In this document: positions 1-10,053 of the stretch, piece by piece
How the letters are laid out: each line of letters begins with the position of its first letter
Position numbering within the stretch: position 1 is the stretch's first letter
Source: Fremontodendron californicum
Taxonomy: Eukaryota; Streptophyta; Magnoliopsida; Malvales; Malvaceae
Direction: 5' to 3'
Length of the DNA stretch: 64,000 nt
Assembly (NCBI GenBank): GCA_030761205.1
Contig: JAULJL010000039.1
Span: 940,001 to 1,004,000 of the forward strand
Translations under genes and position numbers: made by a program
Notes under the pieces: model-generated
The model's input: only the letters and a program-made list of their open reading frames with translations
What the model was told of the DNA's origin: nothing
The model's database searches: none

Positions 1-1
1 A

Positions 2-1870
2 TTGTTGAATGATATTTCGGGTGAAGCAAGAGAAGGTGAAATCATGGCGGTTCTTGGTGCAAGTGGGTCTGGGAAATCAACTTTGATTGATGCACTTGCG
101 AATCGCATTGCAAAAGAGAGCTTAAAAGGTTCTTTAACTTTGAATGGCGAGGTTTTAGAATCGAGACTTTTGAGGGTGATTTCTGCTTACGTTATGCAGG
201 ATGATCTTTTGTTTCCGATGCTTACTGTCGAAGAAACACTCATGTTCTCGGCTGAGTTCAGGCTTCCTCGATCGCTTTCGAAGAAGAAGAAGAAAGCTAG
301 AGTTCAAGCTTTGATCGATCAACTAGGCTTGAGAAGTGCAGCAAAAACTGTGATCGGAGATGAAGGACATAGAGGTGTCTCTGGCGGTGAACGCCGGCGA
401 GTTTCAATCGGAATCGACATAATTCACGATCCAATTATCCTTTTTCTCGATGAACCAACTTCCGGCTTGGACTCAACGAGTGCATTCATGGTTGTAAAAG
501 TCTTGCAACGAATTGCGCAAAGTGGAAGCATTGTAATCATGTCCGTTCATCAGCCAAGTTACAGAATTATGAGCTTACTTGACCGTTTGATTTTCCTTTC
601 ACATGGACAAACTGTATATAGTGGCTCTCCAACAAGCCTGCCACCTTTCTTTGCTGAGTTTGGACATCCGATTCCGGAGAACGAAAACAGGACTGAGTTC
701 GCTCTTGATTTGATTCGTGAGCTTGAAGAAACTCCTGGTGGAACAAAAAGCTTAGTTGAATTCAACAAATCATGGCAGACTAGAAAGAATCCGACAAATG
801 GGTCATCAAGCAAACCAAATATTAATCTTTCTCTTAAAGATGCAATCACTGCAAGCATTTCTCGAGGAAAACTAGTCTCTGGTAATACTGCAACAAATGA
901 TTCAAATTTAACATCTTCAGTTCCAACTTTTGCTAATCCATTTTGGTTCGAAATGATAGTTATTGCTAAAAGATCGATTATAAACTCAAGAAGAATGCCT
1001 GAATTATTCGGAATTCGTTTAGGTGCAGTTCTTATAACTGGGATTATCTTAGCTACCATGTTTTGGAAGCTCGATAATTCACCTAAAGGTGTACAAGAAC
1101 GTTTAGGTTTCTTCGCTTTCGCCATGTCCACAACCTTCTACACTTGTGCTGAAGCAATCCCAGTTTTCCTTCAAGAAAGATACATTTTCATGAGAGAAAC
1201 AGCTTATAATGCTTATCGTCGTTCATCATATGTATTGGCTCAATCTTTAATCTCGATTCCATCTCTGGTTATCCTCTCGATCTCCTTCGCCGCCATAACC
1301 TTTTCGGCAGTCGGACTTTCCGGCGGGTTTTCCGGGTTTTTTTTCTTCTTCTTAACAATCTTTGCTTCCTTTTGGGCTGGAAGCTCTTTTGTAACATTCC
1401 TTTCAGGAGTCGTCGCTCATGTTATGTTAGGTTTCACTGTCGTTGTCGCCATCTTAGCTTATTTCCTTCTATTCAGTGGATTCTTCATTTCTCGGGATAG
1501 AATACCTTTATATTGGATTTGGTTTCACTACATTTCTTTAGTGAAATATCCTTACGAAGGTGTTCTTCAAAACGAGTTCGATGATCCAACAAAATGCTTC
1601 GTTCGAGGCGTACAAATGTTCGACAATACGCCGCTCGGGGCGGTGCCATTGCCGCTGAAACTGAAGCTTTTGCAAAGTATGAGCGGCGTTTTGGGCGTTA
1701 ACATCACCGGCTCAACCTGTGTTACAACCGGTAAGGATATTCTGGTTCAGCAAGGTATAACTGATATAAGCAAATGGAATTGCTTGTGGATTATTATTGC
1801 ATGGGGATTTTTGTTTAGAATTTTATTTTACTTTGCATTGTTGCTTGGGAGCAAGAACAAGAGAAGGTAA
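2..1870 (+). CDS. ABCG half-transporter (ABCG1/2/6/16/20 clade), 5' partial
   Basis: This is an ATP-binding cassette transporter of subfamily G in the half-size ABC-then-TMD layout. Family members act as dimers in the plasma membrane; in Arabidopsis this clade exports suberin, root and pollen-wall lipid precursors. The frame is open from the first base of the window (codon TTG, Leu), so the true start and roughly 110 N-terminal residues lie upstream. In the 622 visible residues I see Walker A (GASGSGKST, 19-27), a Q-loop (VMQDD), the signature VSGGERRR (about 129), Walker B with D-loop (LFLDEPTSGLDS) and an H-loop (SVHQP). About six hydrophobic segments follow from residue 340, then a cysteine-containing extracellular loop and a basic tail (KNKRR) before TAA. 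There is no intron, as is usual in this clade. The family is certain; the exact paralogue and substrate are not. Confidence 0.93.
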   Translation: MLNDISGEAREGEIMAVLGASGSGKSTLIDALANRIAKESLKGSLTLNGEVLESRLLRVISAYVMQDDLLFPMLTVEETLMFSAEFRLPRSLSKKKKKARVQALIDQLGLRSAAKTVIGDEGHRGVSGGERRRVSIGIDIIHDPIILFLDEPTSGLDSTSAFMVVKVLQRIAQSGSIVIMSVHQPSYRIMSLLDRLIFLSHGQTVYSGSPTSLPPFFAEFGHPIPENENRTEFALDLIRELEETPGGTKSLVEFNKSWQTRKNPTNGSSSKPNINLSLKDAITASISRGKLVSGNTATNDSNLTSSVPTFANPFWFEMIVIAKRSIINSRRMPELFGIRLGAVLITGIILATMFWKLDNSPKGVQERLGFFAFAMSTTFYTCAEAIPVFLQERYIFMRETAYNAYRRSSYVLAQSLISIPSLVILSISFAAITFSAVGLSGGFSGFFFFFLTIFASFWAGSSFVTFLSGVVAHVMLGFTVVVAILAYFLLFSGFFISRDRIPLYWIWFHYISLVKYPYEGVLQNEFDDPTKCFVRGVQMFDNTPLGAVPLPLKLKLLQSMSGVLGVNITGSTCVTTGKDILVQQGITDISKWNCLWIIIAWGFLFRILFYFALLLGSKNKRR

Positions 1871-2187
1871 AATAATAATGAAATTTGTAAGGGGGATTTC
1901 AATTTTTCTTTGTTAAAACAGTTTAAATTATTCTTGATCTTCAAACATGGGATGTTGAAGCTGTTGTTGTTTGGTTTCTTTGTAGTTTCAAGTTACCAAT
2001 ATTTGTCTTGTTTCACATTGTAAAACATAGCTTTTTTTTTTTTCCCTTTTTGTTCCTCTTAAGTTCTATATTACATAAGGATTATCCCCTGGTTTTCTTG
2101 ATCAATCATGATTCTTAAAGGTAGCTAGGTTTACTGATACATTTGAGTAAATTGAATTCAATTCAGATTTGTAAACTTGCATTCTCC
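1871..2187. other. 3' flank of the ABCG gene
   Basis: AT-rich, T-run-containing sequence after the ABCG stop codon, probably 3' UTR and terminator region. A T-tract occurs at about 2032-2044. I see no gene here. Confidence 0.5.
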
Positions 2188-2626
2188 TTAAGGTGTAATC
2201 GAGCCAAGCCGAGCTCAAGCTGTAAAAAGCTCGAGTTCGACTCGAAATTTGAGATTCGAAATTCAGCACGAGCTCGATCGAGTTTCACTTTTAAAACTCG
2301 AGCTCGATTTGAGATAAAAATTGAATTGCTCAAGCTCGCTTGATTAGGCTCGTTTATCTAGTAAAAAATGAGCTTGATTCTAATACTCGACTTCAAACTC
2401 TATTATTTGTGCTCGAGCTCAAGTTCAAATTTAAATTTTTCAATACTAATTAAAAATAAAAATAAAACTCGATTAGGCTCTCGAGCTACTCGAATCAAGC
2501 ATTAAGATATTCAAATTCGACTCGCTCGATAGCTCGAACTGCTCGAACTCAACAATGACCGAGCTGAATTCGAGTGTAGTTGAACCCGAATAACTTGCGA
2601 GTACAAGTGTCTTGTTTACACCCATA
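2188..2626 (+). mobile_element. hAT-type non-autonomous element, GAGCTCGA-rich (first copy)
   Basis: The interior is dominated by AGCTCGA and CGAGCTC runs. The ends are inverted: TTAAGGTGTAATCGAG at the left and, read backwards, GGGTGTAAACAAG at the right. A second copy in the opposite orientation lies at 50443-50859. The flanks resemble a degraded 8-bp duplication (CATTCTCC / ATTCTGCC). There is no coding capacity. The assignment rests on the TAGGGGTGTAA-type ends and on the better-preserved duplication of the second copy. Confidence 0.65.
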
Positions 2627-2732
2627 ATTCTGCCTGGAACTTTGAAACTGATAATTGAATCATTAGATAAAATTTCAAATTTTAAAGAATTTATATTTCT
2701 TTATTAATAAATTCTCATTGTAGTGTTATGTT

Positions 2733-2911
2733 CTATGTTACCCGATCTCTTTATCTTTCTTAAAGTATCCATATTTGATATCTGCGTCTGATATATATTT
2801 GGACATAAGTATGATCCTAAAAATATATAGAAAAACTTTTTAAAAAATGACCATATCCGTGTCAAACATATATTCGCATCCGACACTTACTTCCAAATTT
2901 GGGTAGCATAG
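2733..2911 (-). mobile_element. Family-A MITE copy 1 (old, degenerate)
   Basis: About 179 bp with ends CTATGTTACCC and GGGTAGCATAG. The interior is diverged but still shows the TATCC/GGATA blocks typical of the family. The flanks GTTATGTT / ATTATGGT are a weak 8-bp duplication. Intergenic. Confidence 0.6.
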
Positions 2912-3416
2912 ATTATGGTATCTTTAATTAATTAACTGCATAATCCAAAGTCCATGTATAGTTAATCTACTTCATACCAAATAGTAAGCACTATCTTGAC
3001 AAACTTATTTAAATGGGAAAACACTGCTATATTTGGATTTAGACTAGTCCTAGCTTATAACAAATTATGCATTGGGGACCTTTTTAGACTCATAATTTCA
3101 TAACCAAAACTTTGGCAATTTGTGATTGAAGAGAAACTTTGCCCACCCTTTTAGTGAGTAAGACAGACAAATTAGGTGATTCAGGTTGAAGTTTTCTGGA
3201 AAGAGCTTAGGATTCAAGCAAAGAAAAAGAAAAAGAAAGATATAAACCAGTTTTAAGTGACAAACAATTTTGGGACTGGGGGCAGCCTGGAATTGACCTT
3301 TTAGCTTTAGTTAGATGAAACTTCCATTAATTTTAACCTTCCATTACTTTATTTATATATACTATCCAAGCTGCAGGTAGCTACCAGGAACTGGAATTAA
3401 TGACAAAAAAGCATTA
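2912..3416. other. Intergenic, nothing recognised
   Basis: AT-rich sequence without coding potential that I can support. Confidence 0.4.
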
Positions 3417-3425
3417 TTAATAAAT

Positions 3426-3609
3426 GGATTTTGCTAACGAGTATATTTAAGACACTCGTTAGGTTAAATAATATATTATTTATTGAAAGAACATTATATT
3501 AAATGCAGTTTTTGACAATTTTATTCATAATTTTTAATACATTAAATAAAGATAATACTATAAGTAGTAACTTTAAAAAGTGCCCTTAAGTCACTTGTTA
3601 GCAAAATCC
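3426..3609. mobile_element. Mutator-type MITE (family B), intact ends
   Basis: A 184-bp AT-rich element with near-perfect terminal inverted repeats GGATTTTGCTAACGAGT / ACTTGTTAGCAAAATCC. It is flanked by an exact 9-bp direct repeat TTAATAAAT (3417-3425 and 3610-3618). A 9-bp duplication is typical of Mutator-like elements. Related copies lie at 33618-33804 and 54750-54934. Confidence 0.8.
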
Positions 3610-3618
3610 TTAATAAAT

Positions 3619-4644
3619 ATTATCCTTTCGGCATAATTGAACAGGTTAGAGTAAGGAGATATAGTTGAATCCTGATATTTCAAGTTGCTGCTGTTTAGAG
3701 GCGAATATAAAAAATTTATGTTTGGAGTTGTGATAAAAGAAGATCAAATTATAAATTTTTTGAAGTCAAAATAAATTTTTATCATTTTTTAAATTAAATA
3801 ATTATTAAAAACTTAAAAAATTTGGAGGAATAAAAAGAGAGACCAAAGCCTCTGCCTATCCCCTTGGATCCGCCCCTGTTATTTGTTTGCCACCTTCTCG
3901 AAAGTTTCTTTCCCTTTCCTACTTATATGTTTTGTATATAAAAGTAGGGAGTTTCAATAAAGATAAATGAGGGTATTTTTTTTTACACTCTTCATTTATT
4001 CATTTACATTGTCTTTTAATTTATTAGATTTATTAAACAAAAATTAACTTGAGTATCGAAGTGCACACTAAAACACTACCATTGCAAATCCTCGTGTCGA
4101 TTGTAAAAAAAAAAAAAAAAAAAAACCACAAATGTGTAAATTTCATTTTATCTTATCCGTGAATTCAAAAGTAAATGTATCCGACATGGATAAACTTAAT
4201 ATTTTTATAAAAAAAAATTTATATATTTAAAAAATTATATTCTATTTTCTTATCCAAATATACAATGAACACAAATATTAAATACAAATACTTTAAAAAA
4301 AAATAAAAAATTCGAATAACATAAATCTAATAAAAAAAACCATCCAAATCTAGTGAAATTTTGGGTTAAAAGTTAAATACCTCCTTGCTCAATTATTATG
4401 GCATTATTTTATCCTATCATTTTAAAAATTCATGGAAAATAACCAATCCTTTGTCCAACTATATAAGGGGTAATTTTCGAGTCTTAAAAGACTCACGCAC
4501 CAGTGTCACTGTGTCAGTGACATGTGAAGTTTGCATCTGCTTCTTAACAATAATACAATTTGATTGCCAATCTCTCGTATTTGGGAAGGACAAAGCCTAA
4601 GCTTTAAACTGAAGCTACACTTAAAAGAGTGAGAAAGAACGAGT
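3619..4644. other. Intergenic AT-rich sequence
   Basis: Holds a poly-A run at about 4107-4125 and A/T-rich low-complexity DNA. No gene is supported. Confidence 0.4.
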
Positions 4645-4655
4645 CTATAAACCCA

Positions 4656-4864
4656 AGTAATCAGTACCGAACCGGTAGACATACCATTTTGTTTTAGTAC
4701 TGATATGAATCGATACATAGATACTGATCGATATTGACCGATACAGATAGATACAAGCGGTACGAACCGATATAAAAACCAAAACAATACGATATTGATA
4801 TAATTTAAATTTACCTTAAAACCGGTACATACCGACCAGTACCAGTACGGTACCGGCTAATCTG
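4656..4864. mobile_element. Short TIR element with 11-bp flanking repeat
   Basis: A 209-bp stretch rich in CGATA/TACCG motifs with roughly inverted ends (TAATCAGTACCG / CGGTACCGGCTAAT). It is bounded by an exact 11-bp direct repeat CTATAAACCCA (4645-4655 and 4865-4875). A duplication of 9-11 bp suggests a Mutator-like non-autonomous element. Confidence 0.65.
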
Positions 4865-4875
4865 CTATAAACCCA

Positions 4876-5526
4876 CAAAGGAAAGTGAAAAAGAAACTTT
4901 CTATCCTTCTGCTTTTCAATCTTTCTCTAACAAGAGAGCCTAATCAAACTTGGTAGAAGATCATTGGGAGTAACTCAGCCCCCCATTTCAGTGAACACCA
5001 ATCAACTTGTAACTAAGAAATAATGAACAGAGATATTTTCTACCTGAAGTTTAAAGAAAATGTTAGATTTTCTGATTCCCCCAATCATGTTTAACCTGTC
5101 TTCCATACAAAAATATGCAACCAAAAAACAAATTCCAAAGAAGCTAAGTATTGTTAATTTGTTATGAACACTTCAACTTTAGACAAAAAGGGATTAAAAA
5201 AAAAAAATTATTACATGACTAAACAAGAAACTTAGTAAACATTAAACAGCCTTCACTCCCAGCATAATTACCTTGCAGATCAGCCAATTCACATGGTGAG
5301 ACCAAGGGAAGCTAGCAATCACCTTAAAGTGTTTCACTTATCTCAAATACAAACCAGAAAAAATCAGAAATTCTGAATTAACAAGCTCAGAAAAAAGTTT
5401 TAGCTTTTAGATCACATAATAATATTATCACCTATTAAAAATATTCTCCATATGCAATCTTCATATTATAGAACCATTCCTAGTTTTCAACATTTCTCTC
5501 ATGATGAACAGCAGTAATAACATATC
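4876..5526. other. Intergenic, nothing recognised
   Basis: AT-rich, without ORFs that I can support. Confidence 0.4.
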
Positions 5527-5534
5527 CATGACAG

Positions 5535-5702
5535 CTATGTTACTCGGACTCAGGTGTGAGTGTTGGACACGGGTATGTTTGATTTTTTTTAAAGTTTTTC
5601 CATGTATTTGGAGGGTCCTTGAGGGATTATATCCCCATACTCATATCCGAATATGCATCGGACACGAGTACTTCAAGAAAATGAAGAGTCGGAGCAACAT
5701 AT
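5535..5702 (+). mobile_element. Family-A MITE copy 2
   Basis: 168 bp. Starts CTATGTTACTCGG and ends GGAGCAACATAT. Flanks CATGACAG / CATGATAG match 7 of 8. Intergenic. Confidence 0.85.
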
Positions 5703-5780
5703 CATGATAGTATTAGAAGATACTAACTAATTAAGTAGATTCAATGCCATTTGAGACATGAGTATCATGACACATAGCAC

Positions 5781-5850
5781 ACATGCATACAAACATGCAA
5801 ACACATGCATGCAAACGAGTACGTGAATAAACATGCATGCTCATGCATAT
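5781..5850. repeat. Cluster of CATGCA (RY-type) motifs
   Basis: Five CATGCA motifs on the + strand within 66 bp (5782, 5794, 5804, 5832, 5842). Two of them extend to the palindrome CATGCATG. RY motifs are binding sites for B3-domain factors, but a simple-repeat origin is equally possible. About 1 kb beyond the 3' end of the MOS11-like gene. Confidence 0.5.
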
Positions 5851-6835
5851 ATCCAACAAATGCTTTTATTTCTTCTTCTTTTTTAATAAAAGAAAAAATA
5901 TCAGATCTAGTTATGAGGAACAAAAATAATAAGATAGTTAGAGATCAAATGATAAAAACAATCTAAATGTAAGCCTCCTTACAAACTCACACACTAAAGC
6001 ATTTCTAATCATTTTTTTAAATCTAAATATAAAAAACGAAGTTATCCATGTTTGCTCAGATCAAAGGCATCTAAGTTATCATTTGTCCTACAGCCAAAGC
6101 CAAACCACCACCCAAAGAAAACCCTACAAACTCCATATAAAAACCAGAATACGAATAGAAATTGCTTTTAGCTATTTATAAAAAAAGAGATAGAGCCCAA
6201 GAATTCCTATGAAGCAACATGAATTACTACTGCTGTCTCACACTTCATCATACTATGCAACTAGGAAGAGTATAAGATGCTGCCCAAATACTTACCACGG
6301 CAAAGAAACAAATCAATTAATTTTTTTAGTAGGAAAATACTAACCACTCCATACTTTATTAAATATATTATCAAAAGGGAAAAGTTGAAAATTGTAGCCA
6401 TTACTCCAGAATTTCTAATGCTCTTTGTATGAGTTGGGATAGGTTAACACTACAGGCGGTCGTTGATTCCTCTAGGCCTCACCAAGTGAATAGACACCAT
6501 AGCCGCTCCCGAAATGAGAAAAAACACCTTCCAAACTGCCAAGAAAAACCTCTTCACTGCTTTGGAAATTTATCAGAGGATGAAGGAGTACTGCATTTAA
6601 AAAATCTGAGGTTGGAAAGAAAACATTGTAAAGAAGCCGCTTAGGGAATCACAAGCTGTTAGAACACTGGACCTGACAAGGGAAAGAATAATGCAAAATA
6701 TAACTAACTGATAATAATAAGAATGGACATATATAAAAAAAAAAAAAAAAAGTAGATTTGCATATATTTATATATACACGATTAAAGCAATATATATCTC
6801 CAAAGATACCTTCTAACTATGTAGGCAATTTCTAT
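5851..6835. other. 3' flank of MOS11-like gene
   Basis: About 1 kb downstream of the MOS11-like stop codon on the minus strand. The part nearest 6836 should be its 3' UTR. The stretch 6420-6660 is less AT-rich than its surroundings but has no convincing splice or protein signature. Confidence 0.4.
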
Positions 6836-8926
6836 TTAGAGTCCTCCACCAGCCTTTCCAGCAATAGGAGCCTCCTGAAAAGAAAAAGGTATAAAGAAAT
6901 CAGTATCCTAAACAGCATCTTTAAAACACGATTTTCTCCTATCCAAGAAATCTGCCAAAAAACAACTAATTAAGGCCTTACCGGTTCATTATTTCCCTTG
7001 CCATTAACCTGTGGTAAAGAATTCGATTGAGGATTCGAAAACCTGGAAATACCAGAAGAAAAAAAAATCAAATGTCAATCTCAACATGCATAAACCTTTT
7101 CGATGAAGATTTCTGAAGGCATTTATAGATCTCTAACAATGTAGGAAACAGTTCTTTAGCAGTGAAACATACCTGATTGCCCTTGCTTTTCTTTTTTCTT
7201 CTTCCACTGAATCAGGTTTGGAATATGGTGCAAATCTGGCAAGACGAGCTTTCTTTCTTGCCTCCTCGTCGGTAGCCGTAGAGGGTACAGCAAGCCCAAA
7301 CCTGAGAATCCACAAAAAGAATTAACTGATTAAATGCAACTCCAAGCCATATTATCACTGGGTAAAGGTGGTACGGAGCAAAACCTCTCTGCTCTAGCTT
7401 TCCTCTTCAGCTCCTCTGGTTGCTTAGATGCTTCTGATTCATTTGAGCTGGGTGCAGTGCTAAACCTGCAATATTATTGGTCCGCAGTCAGCAATAGGGA
7501 GTGTTCATTATTCGGTTTTAACTGAATTAACCGACCGAAATCGGATTCGGTTCGGTTAATCGGTTAATCAACAAAATTTCAGTTCAGTTATAGGTAGAGG
7601 ATTTTTTAAAAATTCGGTTATCGGTTAATTCTGTTCGAAATTCGAAAATAACCGAATTACCCAAAATATATATAAAATATGATATTTTTAATTCTTATTA
7701 GATGTTTTAAGTTTTATATTGTTGAAGTTTTTGACTTATGATAGATGTACTTTTTACTTATATATATATATTTATATCACCTTTTACTTATATTTGACAT
7801 TTGAATATTTGTTGGATGATTATACTTATTTGAATTATAAAAAATTAGAATTTTAAGATTTTAAAATGAAATTTTAACCTATTGATGTAGAACAATTAAA
7901 ATTCGACCGAATTAACCGAAATAATTTCGATTCGGTTAATTTATATTTTTCCAAATTCGGTTCGATTACTGTTAAGATAAATACAAAATCAGTTATTTCG
8001 GTTAATGGCATTTCGGTTCAGTTATTAACCGAACTAACTGTTTGAACAGCCCTAGTCAGCAAGTTAAAAACACAAGGAAAAGTCAAGAGATGGAGTTCAA
8101 CATCCATTACAAAAGCTTACCATCAAGAGAAAAAAAAAAAAACTTTCCAGTATATCATTTTAAGGAGCCATAGAATTTATCTCCAATGCCTAATCACATA
8201 AAACTAAGGTAAGATTCGCCCTATCTTGTCAAGCTGTCCCTAGACTCATCTTTTGAGAACCAACGGATGAATTGATTAAATTTCAGATATCAGAAATTTT
8301 GAAAATTGTGAGCCCTTAAGAGATTCTAAACAACATAGAACGAGAACATAAACTTCAGAAACGAAATCACGAGCTATTAATCTATACTTCTCAGCGTATA
8401 AAGAACCAAAAATCGCGTTTAAAAAACATTTTCAGAATAGTCATTTTCAGAAATAAATCAATATAAAGTAAACAATTTCTTCTCTTCACTTTAGAAATTC
8501 TCATCAACTAGGTATAAAACCAAAAAGATAAACCCTAAATATTACCCCAAACTAAAAGGAATATAAAAGTAGTTACCTCTCAGCCCTAGAATTACGCTTC
8601 TCTTGCTCGGACAACTGGACAGGTACGCCGAACCGCTCAGATCGGCGAATCTTCTTCTGGATATCGTTAACGGGACCGCTGCTATCCCCTGCGACCGAGC
8701 CCACATTAGTCCCGGTGTTCTTCGAACCATCGCTCTCCTTTACAGATACTTCAGCAGCAGAAAGAGAAACAGTGCCAGAGGGATCTGATTTATCCGTGGA
8801 AGGTGAGGCGGGGTCCACGGTCTTCTTAGGGTTTGGTTCAGCCAATGAATTGGCGGCGTAGGCGACGGGTGCTGGAGTGGTGGCGGTAGCTGCGGTGGAG
8901 ACGGGTTTCTCGGTAGTGGTTGCCAT
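6836..8926 (-). CDS. MOS11: MOS11-like mRNA export factor (THO1/MOS11 C domain)
   Basis: Five exons on the minus strand: 8577-8926, 7385-7465, 7173-7301, 6982-7042 and 6836-6874. Splice phases agree and give 219 residues. After a low-complexity Ala/Thr/Pro/Ser-rich N-terminus the protein carries the family's repeated basic motif, first as KKIRRSERFGVPV then KRNSRAERF, then KRKARAERFG and RKKARLARFAP. It ends in a short glycine-rich tail. Three of the exon joins split an Arg codon just before the Phe of an R-F motif, and a fourth follows a complete codon. The family (yeast Tho1, human CIP29/SARNP, Arabidopsis MOS11) is nuclear and links TREX to mRNA export; MOS11 is needed for plant immunity. 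Intron 1 holds a hAT-type element at 7495-8054. The gene is divergent to TERC, about 1.1 kb away. Confidence 0.9.
7495..8054. mobile_element. hAT-type non-autonomous element, CGGTT-rich, exact 8-bp TSD
   Basis: 560 bp inside intron 1 of the MOS11-like gene. Ends TAGGGAGTGTTCA / TGAACAGCCCTA are inverted. An exact 8-bp direct repeat GTCAGCAA flanks it (7487-7494 and 8055-8062). CGGTTAAT and AACCGAA repeats fill both arms, with an AT-rich middle. No transposase ORF. Confidence 0.9.
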
Positions 8927-10053
8927 CGGATTGGTAGGTAGGGTTGCGTGAAGAACACGAGCCGAGGCCTGAGAGCGTGAGGCGGTGAGGGTTTTTTTTT
9001 TCTTGGGAGATTTTTTTTTTTTCTCTTTCTATTTTTATCTCAAAAGAAAACTAGAAAAGCGTGAGCCAAAATGTGAAAGTGTTGGGATATTTTTCCTTTA
9101 TGAGATTCAACATTATAGTACTATATTATATTTTTAATTTTATTAATTTTTATAAAAAAATAATAAAAATGATAAAAATTTATCATTTATATTACATATT
9201 ATTCCGTGAAATATTTTGATTCAATTATTTTTATTAACAATGAATGAAAATGAAAATATAATGATAAAATTGAAATTCATAAGTAAAATTAAATATCAAA
9301 TTGTAATATAATGACAAATTTGATTCCAATTATAATATATTTGCTTGCATCCAAAAATAATTGTTTAAATTTATAAAGTAAACAATCTTTTTTTTTTTTT
9401 GTTTCTATATTCAATGAAACTTATGTAATATTCTCCTAAATCATCATAGTTTGATAATATAGAATCATTTGCATATAAGTTTAACAAACTAGTAAGCAAC
9501 ATCACCTTAAAATTAACAAATATCTTACTTATATAGTTTTAAAAATGTGAGCCATTTATATTGAGTAAATACTATACCATATACTTTCTACCATTATTGA
9601 CTTATCACATTTCAATTTGTTGATTTATGTAAAGCATATACTAACAAAAAAACAAAACGATAAGAATAATAAGACAATAAAAAAAAAAACATACTTTGTT
9701 TGAATATTGATTAAAATAGTAATGCTGCTACTTTCAATTTTGAATTTACAGTATTATGTTCTTTTGTTTCTTTTTGTAGAAAAAAAAAATATTACTCTAG
9801 ATTTTTTTTCTTTTTAATAATTCAATATAAAAAATTTGTCCCAATAAAGAAAATCCAAATAATGCGAGAAAAATATTAAAAACAAAACAAAGTCACCAAA
9901 AAAAAAATAATAATTCAATTTCAGTGGATAAGATTTATTTAGGCCGCTCTCCTTTCCCTTTCCCATATTCAAAATTCCCAACCATATTATTATTATTATT
10001 ATTATTTTTTTTTTTTTAAACTCTACTCGGTGGAGCTCGAAACTCAAACTTCC
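8927..10053. promoter_or_regulatory. Divergent intergenic region between MOS11-like and TERC
   Basis: About 1.1 kb shared by two genes transcribed away from each other, so it must contain both promoters and 5' UTRs. It is very AT-rich in the middle (9100-9850). An ATT trinucleotide run lies at about 9987-10005. No specific element can be assigned. Confidence 0.45.

Noticed and set aside
559..1131. 190-codon minus-strand open frame
   Set aside because: It lies entirely opposite the ABCG coding sequence, which has all family motifs.
6429..6644. 71-codon frame in a less AT-rich stretch downstream of MOS11
   Set aside because: No recognisable domain, no splice context and no continuation; more likely 3' UTR or intergenic DNA.
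8603..8958. Plus- and minus-strand open frames overlapping MOS11 exon 1
   Set aside because: Shadow frames; only the frame with the repeated R-x-E-R-F motifs continues over four spliced exons.
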